This document shows positions 1 to 8,275 of a DNA stretch of 64,000 nt, piece by piece. Source of the stretch: Clostridium tagluense. GTDB lineage: Bacteria; Bacillota; Clostridia; Clostridiales; Clostridiaceae. The stretch lies in assembly GCF_003865095.1 (NCBI RefSeq), contig NZ_BHYK01000014.1, positions 1 through 64,000 of the forward strand, given 5' to 3'. Below the pieces are notes generated by a model. That model did no database searches, was not told the DNA's origin, and saw nothing but the letters and a program-made list of their open reading frames with translations. The position numbers and the translations under genes are program-made. The first letter of the stretch is position 1. Each line of letters starts with the position of its first letter.

Positions 1-126
1 GTTTTGCCGCCGACTTCCTTCAGATTCCACGTCACCATGGACACCCTTGTCTTAAGCTATGCACTTGGCACTATTAACCCGTGCTAGGGACTTTCACCCA
101 TTAGATTGCGTCCATGCCGGGCGCAC
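1..126 (-). mobile_element. 5' end of a group II (IIC-like) intron, cut by the window edge
   Basis: Read on the minus strand, the segment begins at position 126 with the group II 5' boundary GTGCGCCCGGC. It continues with the domain I landmarks GGGTGAAAGTCCC, CAAGGGTGTCC, GTGGAATCTGAAGGAAG and a GGCGGCAAAAC run, in the order known for the Oceanobacillus iheyensis class IIC intron. Only about the first 126 nt of ribozyme domain I are present. The rest of the ribozyme and any reverse transcriptase would lie left of position 1. The insertion point is directly 3' of a strong terminator hairpin (131-173), which is the known target preference of class IIC introns. The class is inferred from this match and site; whether the intron is complete cannot be seen. 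Confidence 0.85.
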
Positions 127-130
127 ATAT

Positions 131-173
131 AAAAGACCTCAGAAGGAGATTTATAATCCTTCTGAGGTCTTTT
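131..173. terminator. Intrinsic terminator used as intron target site
   Basis: A perfect 17-bp stem (131-147 with 157-173) encloses a 9-nt loop and has A and T runs on its outer ends, so it could work on either strand. On the minus strand the hairpin and its TTTT are followed within four bases by the intron 5' end. The gene it originally terminated must be on the minus strand to its right or was displaced. The nearest gene on the right runs on the plus strand. Confidence 0.85.
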
Positions 174-288
174 GTTGTTGCTCTGTTAACATATAAAATG
201 AACTTAATTATCTCTATTAATGTTACAATTAAAGAGATACTCATTGTATAACAATAGAATGAAACCGACATAAAAGGAGTGATTTAAT

Positions 289-1641
289 ATCTTAAAAAGC
301 AATATCAAAAAAAGCGTAATTTCAATCATTACATTAATTTGTTTATCAACTTTTAGTTTTTTTATAACTACTACAAAGGCAATGGACTTAACGACCAATT
401 TTTCTAGTGTATCTAATTCTACTATAATAGAAGCTAAAGATTACAATCTGAATATAACGGGATTATCAGATACCTCAGATACATTTCAGAAAATGGTGGA
501 TTCATTACCAGTTGGTAGTGCAATAAAATTACCAAAAGGTATATATAAATTATCTAGCACTGTTGAACTTCCAGAAGGGATAAAATTAATTGCAGATGAT
601 AATGTTGTAATCCAAGGCATCGGCAAAAACACTTTATTCTCTACAGGTAATGATAACACTTTTAAGGGTATAGAGTTTCAAAATTGCTCTACTGCTATAA
701 GAGCTTTGTATAAAAAAGGAGTCAATATAATAAACTGCAGATTCACAGATAACATTAATTATGCAGCAATTGATTTTTATGGGGCAAGCAATTGTAATGT
801 TACTAATTCATATTTTTATAATATACTCAAATATGGAATTAAAATAGATAACAATGGTTTTGATATTACTATAGATAACAATTTTTTTGATAACCCCAAG
901 GTTTTTGGTGGATACGCTACGCAGCAGATAAGTGGGCATGTTTACTGTTTAAATGGCACCAATATCTCCGTCACAAACAATATTTTAAAAAATAGCGGTG
1001 GCCAAGGGATAATATTCGGTTACAGTTCAACATCTGGAAAAGGTACAACCAACTCCTTAGCGCGCAATAATGTATGCATAGGCAATGGTCAAGAAGGTGT
1101 CACAATTTATGGAGGTAGCAAAAAGGTCAGCAGTGGAAATTCTATTATAGGCAATACAGCTAAAAATAACAGATATAATCAAATAGAAGTATGGCAATCT
1201 GATAATAACACTGTCAGTGGCAATACAGTAGAAGAATCCATAAAGGGTCGTGGAAATATGGGATCAATATGCCTTTTTACTACAACTGGCACAACTGTTA
1301 CCGGAAACAAAGTATTGTCTGCTCAAAATAATGGTATTGATATAACAGCGGGAAGCTTAAATTGCACTATATCAAATAATTACATAGCAAATACAAATTT
1401 GAAAAATAATATTAATGCTGCAGAGATTGGTAACGCCATATTACTTGACTGGAATGGCATAGCTGATCCTCAATATATTACAATCAATAATAATAAAATT
1501 AGCTCAAGTGGTGGAATTATAGCTAAGAGTGGTATTTATTCAACTTCTAATAAAAATCAGCATAACAAAATATACAGTAACCTAATAACGGGCTACAAAT
1601 CTGGACTTCATGAATATGCTGATTTGACCCGTGACAAATAA
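289..1641 (+). CDS. Secreted right-handed parallel beta-helix protein (copy 1)
   Basis: This is a beta-helix protein of the pectate-lyase/epimerase-like superfamily, rich in the NN-I/V-xxN rungs that make up PbH1 repeats over roughly residues 100-440. The first ATG in frame is at 382, but it has no usable ribosome site. The 31 codons before it encode a typical signal peptide (Lys-rich start, hydrophobic core, TTTKA end). An AAGGAG at 274-279 lies 9 nt upstream of codon ATC at 289, with a stop at 280, so I extend the gene to this ATC. It is either a rare AUC start or a mutated ATG. It is paralogous to the gene at 1736, with long near-identical blocks such as GHVYxLNGTxISVTNN. A role on extracellular polysaccharide is inferred from the adjacent exopolysaccharide operon; the substrate is unknown. 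Confidence 0.8.
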   Translation: MLKSNIKKSVISIITLICLSTFSFFITTTKAMDLTTNFSSVSNSTIIEAKDYNLNITGLSDTSDTFQKMVDSLPVGSAIKLPKGIYKLSSTVELPEGIKLIADDNVVIQGIGKNTLFSTGNDNTFKGIEFQNCSTAIRALYKKGVNIINCRFTDNINYAAIDFYGASNCNVTNSYFYNILKYGIKIDNNGFDITIDNNFFDNPKVFGGYATQQISGHVYCLNGTNISVTNNILKNSGGQGIIFGYSSTSGKGTTNSLARNNVCIGNGQEGVTIYGGSKKVSSGNSIIGNTAKNNRYNQIEVWQSDNNTVSGNTVEESIKGRGNMGSICLFTTTGTTVTGNKVLSAQNNGIDITAGSLNCTISNNYIANTNLKNNINAAEIGNAILLDWNGIADPQYITINNNKISSSGGIIAKSGIYSTSNKNQHNKIYSNLITGYKSGLHEYADLTRDK

Positions 1642-1654
1642 TCAAATGCATTAA

Positions 1655-1709
1655 ATACTGTACTGTATAGTACATTTAATATAATATAATGTACAGTATA
1701 GTAAATTTA
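1655..1709. repeat. Direct and inverted repeat between the two beta-helix genes
   Basis: A 19-base motif GTACTGTATAGTACATTTA (1660-1678) recurs at 1691-1709 with two changes. The outer 9-mers ATACTGTAC (1655-1663) and GTACAGTAT (1691-1699) are perfectly complementary. An AATATAATATAAT tract lies between them and could hold a -10 element for the downstream gene. Operator, weak terminator and promoter roles are all possible; the sequence alone does not decide. Confidence 0.45.
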
Positions 1710-1735
1710 CTAATACAAATATAAAGGGTGAATGT

Positions 1736-3067
1736 ATGAAATTTCTAAAAAATAAAGTAGTTATTATTATAATAATCTTTTTATCAATTATAATAACAAC
1801 ATTTGTAATTATTAATAAAACAAAAGATCCATCTCTTCATAACATTAATAGAAATGATATAAAAAAATATTCATTAGACATAACTGGAAAAACTGATACT
1901 TCTGCTTCATTTCAAAAAATGGTAGATTCTTATCCCAGCGGTAGTACATTGAAATTACCAGAAGGCACCTATAATTTTCACGGTACTGTTAAATTAAAGG
2001 ATGGAATAAAATTAATTGCAGGCAGTGATGCTGTAATTAAGGGCACAGGCAAAAACACCTTGTTTTCTGTAGGTAATTATAACAGTTTCCAGGGTATAGA
2101 ATTTCAAAATTGTGCTACAGCTGTAAATGTTACCGAAAAAAAAGGACTTGTGATAACTGATTGCAGATTCACAAATACCATTGATTTTGCAGCCATTAAT
2201 CTTTCCAATGCAAGTGGCTGCTCAGTTACAAATTCATATTTCTATGATATACGCAAATATGGGATTTTAATAGATAATAATTCATCTAATATTACAATCC
2301 ATAAGAATAATTTTGATAACCCCAAGGTTTTTGGTGGCTATGCTAAGGAACAAATAAGTGGCCATGTTTACTCTTTAAATGGAACTAAAATCTCCGTGAC
2401 AAACAATATTTTAAAAAATAGCGGTGGGCAAGGTGTAATATTCGGTTATAATTCCACCACGGGAAAAGGTACAAAAGACTCTGTAGCAAGCGATAATCTC
2501 TGCCAAGGCAATGGCCAGGAAGGCGCTACAATTTACGGAGGTAAGAGTAAGGTTACTAATGGTAATTCTCTTATAAACAATACTTGTAAAAATAACAGAT
2601 TTAATCAAATAGAAGTATGGCAGTCCAATAATAATATTGTTAAAAACAATATTATAGAAGAATCAATAATCGGTGTTGGTAATTTAGGAGCAATATGTCT
2701 TTATGATACAAACGGAACCACCGTTACGGGAAACAAAGTATTATCTGCACAAACTAATGGTATTGATATAACCGCAGGAAGTGCAAATTGCACTATATCA
2801 AATAACACTATAACAAATACAAACCGCAAAAATGATACAAATACTGTAGAAAAGGGTAATGGAATATTACTTGACTCCAATGGAGCAGCTCAGCCTGATC
2901 ATATAACAATTAGGAGTAATAAGATTAGCTCAAGTAGTGGAGTTATCGCTAAGAGTGGTATCTATTCAACTTCTAATACTAATCAATACAACAAAATAGA
3001 TAGCAATACAATAGCTGGTTACAAAAAAGGACTTCATGAATATGCTAGAATGACCATTGGAAAGTAA
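1736..3067 (+). CDS. Membrane-anchored or secreted parallel beta-helix protein (copy 2)
   Basis: This 443-residue paralog of the upstream gene starts with a normal ATG behind a GGGTG-type ribosome site. Residues about 6-27 form one hydrophobic segment (signal anchor or uncleaved signal). A short linker and then the same beta-helix follow, with Asn-rich rungs from about residue 90 to the end. Motifs shared with copy 1 include the LxITGxxDTSxxFQKMVDS entry region and the FDNPKVFGGYA and EVWQSxNN blocks. It ends in front of a bidirectional terminator shared with the convergent polysaccharide operon. The fold is confident. Lyase, epimerase or hydrolase activity cannot be assigned because family catalytic residues are not conserved across these folds. 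Confidence 0.8.
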   Translation: MKFLKNKVVIIIIIFLSIIITTFVIINKTKDPSLHNINRNDIKKYSLDITGKTDTSASFQKMVDSYPSGSTLKLPEGTYNFHGTVKLKDGIKLIAGSDAVIKGTGKNTLFSVGNYNSFQGIEFQNCATAVNVTEKKGLVITDCRFTNTIDFAAINLSNASGCSVTNSYFYDIRKYGILIDNNSSNITIHKNNFDNPKVFGGYAKEQISGHVYSLNGTKISVTNNILKNSGGQGVIFGYNSTTGKGTKDSVASDNLCQGNGQEGATIYGGKSKVTNGNSLINNTCKNNRFNQIEVWQSNNNIVKNNIIEESIIGVGNLGAICLYDTNGTTVTGNKVLSAQTNGIDITAGSANCTISNNTITNTNRKNDTNTVEKGNGILLDSNGAAQPDHITIRSNKISSSSGVIAKSGIYSTSNTNQYNKIDSNTIAGYKKGLHEYARMTIGK

Positions 3068-3082
3068 AAAAAACAACGAATG

Positions 3083-3113
3083 AAAAGGGATAATTTACTA
3101 AATTATCCCTTTT
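3083..3113. terminator. Bidirectional terminator between beta-helix gene and EPS operon
   Basis: A 14-bp perfect stem (3083-3096 with 3100-3113) closes a 3-nt loop, with A runs on the left and TTTTG on the right. It ends the plus-strand beta-helix pair. The minus-strand polymerase stop codon (3098-3100) lies inside the loop, so translation of that gene runs into its own terminator hairpin. Confidence 0.85.
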
Positions 3114-4309
3114 GTTTCATTTATATTGTTTCCCTCCTGAATTTTCTCTGGTGTCCATTTGCTTAGTATTAATCCATATATAATCCAATTTACTGGATTT
3201 GTAAAATAACCTCCATAAATCTGATATAAAAAACTAAATAACAGAAGGTTTGCCAGTAGCATATTTTTTTTATAGAATACATTAATTAATAAAAATAGAA
3301 TTAATATAACAAGATATACTACTGCAAATACCCCGCCTTCTGCAATGAAATATGGAAATGATGCTGCTACCACAGCTGTCATGCCAGTTGATTTGAAAAT
3401 TTTCCTAGTACTCTCTGTATTCAGATTGCCAAGCCCAACTCCAATTCCACCAGTGTTAGTTATTGCTGTACTAGTGAATTTTTGAGTAACATTTACTCTA
3501 TAACTATTGGAAGAATCACTTCCATTTAGCGTATCAACAGTTCTCATATACATTGATGATTTAGTCACAATAGATACTATTATTATAGTAGTAAAAATTA
3601 TGGTTAATCCATATCCAACTAAAATGTTTTTATAGTTCATCTTTGATATTATAATTACAAATGATACAGAAAGTATGGTTCCCAATAGTATTACTGAAGC
3701 CCCATAAGCTCTAGATAACACTAATAAAATTAAGCAATTCACGGTATAAACTATATATTTTCGGTTTATCTTCTTATCTTTCTCTACAATAATTAAATAC
3801 ATTAATATAATAATTATAAAAGATAAATGAAAGCCCAGTTCGCTAGGTTCTATATAAAATAAATTGAGTCTCTTAAGGCTATATTTATTTATAGTATCAT
3901 GGAGTCTCCAAAAATATTCGTTACTAGAAAATATCAAAGCCATGGGTGTAAATATTATGTATATCCTACAAACATAATCAATAAATTTTTTAATTTTAAA
4001 ATCATGCACTTTCCTATATACCAAAATCATTAGAGAAATACATATAGTTATTTTAGAAACATTAACCATAAGCTTTTGAATATCCAAATTAACCATGGTC
4101 ATCCCTTGAAGGATACCATAAATTGCAATAGGTAGTGCACATATTATTAAAAGTGAAATGTCTTTTTTTCTTTTAAATATAACAAAAATAACCCCGAATA
4201 TACCTAACGCATAAAAAAAATCTAAATTGCCAGTTAAGGTTTTAGGAGCAAAGGGTAAATTGGCAGCCATCTGATGAAAGCAATACAATAATGCCATTAA
4301 CATTTCCAT
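3098..4309 (-). CDS. Wzy-like polysaccharide polymerase / O-antigen ligase family membrane protein
   Basis: A 403-residue integral membrane protein with about ten hydrophobic segments and one larger loop at about residues 255-310, after the SMYMRTVDTL motif. This is the layout of O-antigen polymerase and ligase proteins. Such proteins join lipid-linked repeat units on the outer face of the membrane. It is the last gene of the exopolysaccharide operon, which also has a Wzx flippase and a Wzz-like co-polymerase, so polymerase is the best reading. Sequence conservation in this family is poor, so the call rests on topology and context. The start ATG has only a weak GGAG site, and ATG at codon 4 is an alternative. 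Confidence 0.75.
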   Translation of the reverse strand: MEMLMALLYCFHQMAANLPFAPKTLTGNLDFFYALGIFGVIFVIFKRKKDISLLIICALPIAIYGILQGMTMVNLDIQKLMVNVSKITICISLMILVYRKVHDFKIKKFIDYVCRIYIIFTPMALIFSSNEYFWRLHDTINKYSLKRLNLFYIEPSELGFHLSFIIIILMYLIIVEKDKKINRKYIVYTVNCLILLVLSRAYGASVILLGTILSVSFVIIISKMNYKNILVGYGLTIIFTTIIIVSIVTKSSMYMRTVDTLNGSDSSNSYRVNVTQKFTSTAITNTGGIGVGLGNLNTESTRKIFKSTGMTAVVAASFPYFIAEGGVFAVVYLVILILFLLINVFYKKNMLLANLLLFSFLYQIYGGYFTNPVNWIIYGLILSKWTPEKIQEGNNINETKGII

Positions 4310-4336
4310 CTAACTATTTCTCCATTTCTTTAATAT

Positions 4337-5737
4337 TTAATTAAAACTTAAATCATCATACAATTTCATTATATCCTCAGTGTGATTTTTCATTGTATAA
4401 ATGCTTGGTAATGTAATTATATTTTCATTAATATAAGATAATTTTTCTCTGCTTTCTATTATAGCTTGTAGATTGTCATATAATTCATCTTCTGAGACTT
4501 TAATTATGATGCCAGTAACTCCAGGGATTATCATATCTTTAAACCCTACAAGATCAGTCATAATAACAGGTACTCCATAAGAAAACGCCTCTAGGGCTAT
4601 ATACCCAAATGTCTCGTACCAAATACTAGGTACTATAAGCACATCTGTATTCTTGAATATTTGTTCTAACTCAGAATAATTATAAGTACCCTTTATCTTT
4701 ACTTTACCCCTATATTTATCTATATCTATATTTACATTTCTTCCGTAAATACTTAAACTCCAATTGTTAACCTTGTTTTTCATTAACTTTTCAAGCACCT
4801 TCAATAGGAAAAATAAACCTTTATATTTCTCTATTGATCCAATATATGTTATCTTTAATGGTTCATTGTTGCTACTGCTTTTTTGTATTCTATTATCCTC
4901 TATATTTGAATGAGAAATATTAAGAATTGTGCTATTTGCATTGTCAATATATTTCTCATATGCATTTTTGGCAACTGTGCTGTTGTAATGAATGTAATCT
5001 ATATTATTAATTATATCTATAAAATACTTTCTTAAGTTAACATAGTCCTTGGCACAGGCCTTATTATTCTTTCCTTTTACCGGTTGGTATTCAATTATAC
5101 TATTGTTTTTTTTAATAATTATTTTCTGCTTATAATTTCTTAATTTTTTTACAATTAAACTATTCTTTAGTTTTCTATAAGTCTTTGACTGCATTAAAAC
5201 CACTAGCGAATTACTGTAGCCATTTCTATTGCATTCTATACAGTTTTTCCCATTGTCATAATCTTTGCATATTGACCCTTGTAAATTAATAAGATTAACT
5301 TTAGGGCATATTCCAAAATAATCATGAGATGTGAATATGGTTTTTATATTTAACTGTTTTGCAGCTGTAATCAATTCTTTATTAAGCCCCATCAATGTGT
5401 GGATATGTATAATTTCTACCTTTAAATCTTTTAAAAAATCAATATAAATATTCACATCTATATTTTCCAAATATACTTTTGGATTAGGTATTCCGCTTAA
5501 TAAGGGGATGGAAAGAGGATTTAATATTTCAAATACCTTAATACTATTAAAGGGTTTATCTGCAAAGGATTTATCCTTATTGATCTTCAATTTCCTATTA
5601 AGCGAAAAATGTCCTGGATATAACAAAGAAACTTCATTTCCATTTTCAATTTGCCTCAACATAAGGTCTACAGAATATTTAGTTAATCCTCCTGTCCTAA
5701 AAGGGGGGAGTCCTAGGGAATAATGCAATATTTTAAT
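4337..5737 (-). CDS. Glycosyltransferase family 4 (GT-B)
   Basis: A GT-B enzyme. The N-terminal acceptor domain carries the LPPFRTGGLTKYS glycine loop, and the C-terminal nucleotide-sugar domain has IGSIEKYKGL and the PSIWYETFGYIALEAFSYG donor-binding motif with paired Glu residues. Cysteine pairs in the N-terminal half (CPKVN and CxxC around residue 165) are unusual for the family and may bind metal. TTG at 5728 is 18 nt from the ribosome site and would remove the leading beta strand. An AGGAGG (5747-5752) sits 9 nt before ATT at 5735-5737, giving the expected IKILHYS start, so I take ATT. It should add a hexose or deoxyhexose to the lipid-linked repeat unit in the cytosol. Confidence 0.8.
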   Translation of the reverse strand: MKILHYSLGLPPFRTGGLTKYSVDLMLRQIENGNEVSLLYPGHFSLNRKLKINKDKSFADKPFNSIKVFEILNPLSIPLLSGIPNPKVYLENIDVNIYIDFLKDLKVEIIHIHTLMGLNKELITAAKQLNIKTIFTSHDYFGICPKVNLINLQGSICKDYDNGKNCIECNRNGYSNSLVVLMQSKTYRKLKNSLIVKKLRNYKQKIIIKKNNSIIEYQPVKGKNNKACAKDYVNLRKYFIDIINNIDYIHYNSTVAKNAYEKYIDNANSTILNISHSNIEDNRIQKSSSNNEPLKITYIGSIEKYKGLFFLLKVLEKLMKNKVNNWSLSIYGRNVNIDIDKYRGKVKIKGTYNYSELEQIFKNTDVLIVPSIWYETFGYIALEAFSYGVPVIMTDLVGFKDMIIPGVTGIIIKVSEDELYDNLQAIIESREKLSYINENIITLPSIYTMKNHTEDIMKLYDDLSFN

Positions 5738-5756
5738 AACTCTGCACCTCCTTTAT

Positions 5757-6908
5757 TTATAAGAAAAGCTCTTCATAGTCATTAACAATCTTGTCCCAAG
5801 AATAAAATTGTTCAATAATATTTTTAGCTGTTCTAGACATTGTTTCTATTTCATTTTCCTTTAATTTTTCAGCTTTATTTATTGTGGATGCTAAGTCACC
5901 ATCTTGTTTACTAAAATACAGTGCTCCCTCTTTTCCAACTTCCTTATTAAAATTAACACCTAAAAGCAGATTAATATCAGTACTTGATAGAGCTTCTAGT
6001 AACGAAGGATTTGTTCCTCCTACTTCATGTCCATGGAGATATACAAATGCCTCTTCTCGTATTTTTTTTAGAAGTTCATTATCATATACAGTTCCTACAA
6101 ATTTCACTCTTTTATCACTAGTAAAATTTGTGGCCTTTAGTAATCTTTCATAAAATTTGTTTTTCTCTAAATTTGTAATTATAACCAGATCTTTATGGAC
6201 ATCAGACTTCATAAATTCTCTTATCATAGTCTCATAATTATTCTCAGGTACAAACCTTCCAACTATTAAGTAGTATGATTTTCTTTTTACTAAAAACTTA
6301 TTAAACCAGTCTGTTATTATTGCATCATTTTCACTTAGATTAGATCTTCCAATTTCCGCTCCATAAGCTATAAATGTAGTTTTAGGATTATACACCTTGT
6401 ACTCTGATTTTATATAATCCTCTATACCTCTTGAATCGCATATTTGTAAATCTGCATGTTTAACCATCAATTTTTCAGAAAATTTCCAGTAAGCCCTTAT
6501 TGGTGCAATCCATTTACTTCTTTTCCATTCATGTCCATCAGGGTTTACATAAAGCTTTATTCCTAAATCTTTTAGTTCTTTCTTGTAAAAGCATAAGAAT
6601 GGGCCAATACGACAAGCAAGAATAAGAATAATTGAATTAGATAAATTATTATCCTTAATATACTTTATAGATTTGCTTAAAGCTTGCAAGTCATACAGCA
6701 CAGCTTTAGCGCTACCTATTTCTTTTACCTGTACATTAAAACATCTTGCCCTATTATAATAAAACTCTTCATTTCGCACATTTAGACAAGCTACATGATA
6801 CTTGATAGCTTCATTTTTTTTATAAAGAGTTAACTTATCTACAAAAGTTTCAAACCCGCCATAATTTGCTGGTATTCCTTTTGAACCTATAATAAATATA
6901 TTTTTCAT
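5757..6908 (-). CDS. DUF1972/GT4 glycosyltransferase, rhamnosyltransferase-like
   Basis: The N-terminus IIGSKGIPANYGGFETFVD is the hallmark of the DUF1972 subfamily of GT4 enzymes, which includes beta-1,4 rhamnosyltransferases of capsule clusters. A GT1-type C-terminal domain follows (YLIVGRFVPENN, then the HGHEVGGTNPSLLEALSS donor loop), 383 residues in all. It lies between the CpsD-like gene and the other GT4 gene with short gaps. The rhamnosyl call fits the rfbABC genes upstream in the same operon but is an inference; other dTDP- or UDP-sugars are possible. Confidence 0.8.
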   Translation of the reverse strand: MKNIFIIGSKGIPANYGGFETFVDKLTLYKKNEAIKYHVACLNVRNEEFYYNRARCFNVQVKEIGSAKAVLYDLQALSKSIKYIKDNNLSNSIILILACRIGPFLCFYKKELKDLGIKLYVNPDGHEWKRSKWIAPIRAYWKFSEKLMVKHADLQICDSRGIEDYIKSEYKVYNPKTTFIAYGAEIGRSNLSENDAIITDWFNKFLVKRKSYYLIVGRFVPENNYETMIREFMKSDVHKDLVIITNLEKNKFYERLLKATNFTSDKRVKFVGTVYDNELLKKIREEAFVYLHGHEVGGTNPSLLEALSSTDINLLLGVNFNKEVGKEGALYFSKQDGDLASTINKAEKLKENEIETMSRTAKNIIEQFYSWDKIVNDYEELFL

Positions 6909-6945
6909 TTGTGCACACCTCTATTTTTCTTTTGTAAAATTATTA

Positions 6946-7578
6946 TTAACTTGTTTTATTCAAAAACACTCCTATAATACTGGCATTTACCTTTTCCAAA
7001 ATTTCTTTAGCTTTTATAGCAGTCTTTCTTTCTGTTGCTCCATATTTAACCACAAGTACGCAACCATCAGCATTCTTTGCCATGGCCTTAGCATCGGCAC
7101 TTTCAGTAAGCGGTGAAGAATCAATAATGATATAATCAAAATCTTTTTTTAAAAACTTGGTAAATTCATTAAACTTTTCTGATACAAAAAGTTCCGCATA
7201 ATTTAATGCAAAGCTACCAGCGGTTATTATAGATAAATTCTTTTGTTTTGTAGTATTAATTGCTTCTGCAAGCTCGATGTCTCCTGCCAAAAAATTAACT
7301 AGACCTTTATCATCATTTTTTAAATTAAACATATTATGTATATTGGGATTTCTTTGGTCACAATCAACAAGTATAGTTTTTTTCCCGCTTTCAGCCAGCA
7401 CTAAAGAAAGATATGCAGCTGTAGTGGACCTACCCACCTTTTCTTCTGCGCTACATATCATAATAACTTTGCTTTCACTTCCAGTACGCAAAAACTGAAT
7501 ATTTGCTTTTAATTCGTAAAATGCTTTAGCATTTATTGAATCTAATTTATGATTTTCTGCAATATTTACTTTTTCCAT
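6946..7578 (-). CDS. CpsD/CapB-family bacterial tyrosine-kinase-like ATPase
   Basis: A 210-residue P-loop ATPase of the BY-kinase family, which partners the membrane protein encoded just upstream to control polymer length and export. Walker A' (TILVDCDQRNP, residues 68-78) and Walker B (DYIIIDSSPL) are intact. The Walker A loop reads KVGRSTT, with Arg50 where the catalytic Lys is expected (GxGKST). The C-terminus also lacks the usual tyrosine cluster; the last 35 residues contain one Tyr. Autokinase activity may therefore be reduced or lost, leaving a scaffold or ATP-sensing role. A strong AAGGAGGGG site precedes the ATG. Confidence 0.85.
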   Translation of the reverse strand: MEKVNIAENHKLDSINAKAFYELKANIQFLRTGSESKVIMICSAEEKVGRSTTAAYLSLVLAESGKKTILVDCDQRNPNIHNMFNLKNDDKGLVNFLAGDIELAEAINTTKQKNLSIITAGSFALNYAELFVSEKFNEFTKFLKKDFDYIIIDSSPLTESADAKAMAKNADGCVLVVKYGATERKTAIKAKEILEKVNASIIGVFLNKTS

Positions 7579-7605
7579 TAAATACCCCTCCTTTATGAAA
7601 TATAT

Positions 7606-8274
7606 TTATATGTCTGTTTTTTTTCTTTTAGGCAAATTTCCAATAACATCAAGTCCTAAATATCTCTCTACATCATCTTTTGTCCTAATTTTTTCATCAA
7701 AATAACCTGTGAAGGTTACAATAAATATTGAAAGAAAAAATCCTAGTAAAAATGCTAATACAACATTAATAAATTTAAATTTACTATTTACAAGGCCATT
7801 CGGGGCGGAACTCTCCATTATCTTCATGGTTTGTGTTGGATATATTCTCTTTACTTCTTTTGTAAAGGAAGTATATACTGCATTAGCTATAGCCACGGAC
7901 TCTTTTTGCGATTTTCCACTAGCTGTAATTGTTAAAATTGGGGCACCATCTGTTACACTAACTTCGTAATTTTTTTGAACTTCTAGAGCAGATACAGAGC
8001 CATTTAATGCTACACTAGCGTTTTTTGCAATAGTGGAAGAGCTTGCAATTTCCTCAAATGTACTAATTAAACCTTTGGCATTAACTATATCTTCTTTTTC
8101 GCCTATTATAACGCCTATTTTTGTTTGATAAATTGGTTTAGCGCTTTTCATTAAATAAAAACTAAAGGCTGTTGCTATCAATGTTAATACCAATGTTAGC
8201 AGGAGTATAACCCATTTCCCTCTTTTTATAACATTTATAAACTCTTTATAACCTACAGTAGTTTCATTGTTCAT
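7606..8274 (-). CDS. YveK/CpsC-type Wzz chain-length determinant, membrane adaptor of CpsD
   Basis: A 222-residue Wzz-domain protein. It has a cytosolic start, TM1 at about 18-40, an extracellular domain with the KPIYQTKIGVII strand, and TM2 at about 168-190 followed by a short basic cytosolic tail (DDVERYLGLDVIGNLPKRKK). Firmicutes split the proteobacterial Wzc into this adaptor and a separate kinase, and here the kinase gene follows 27 bp downstream. Its role would be to set chain length and activate the CpsD-like ATPase. No CpsB/YwqE phosphatase gene accompanies the pair in this operon. Confidence 0.88.
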   Translation of the reverse strand: MNNETTVGYKEFINVIKRGKWVILLLTLVLTLIATAFSFYLMKSAKPIYQTKIGVIIGEKEDIVNAKGLISTFEEIASSSTIAKNASVALNGSVSALEVQKNYEVSVTDGAPILTITASGKSQKESVAIANAVYTSFTKEVKRIYPTQTMKIMESSAPNGLVNSKFKFINVVLAFLLGFFLSIFIVTFTGYFDEKIRTKDDVERYLGLDVIGNLPKRKKTDI

Positions 8275-8275
8275 T

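Noticed and set aside
204-398. Minus-strand open frame across the beta-helix leader
   Set aside because: It overlaps the signal-peptide coding region and ribosome site of the plus-strand gene, has no ribosome site of its own, and its composition is that of AT-rich antisense.
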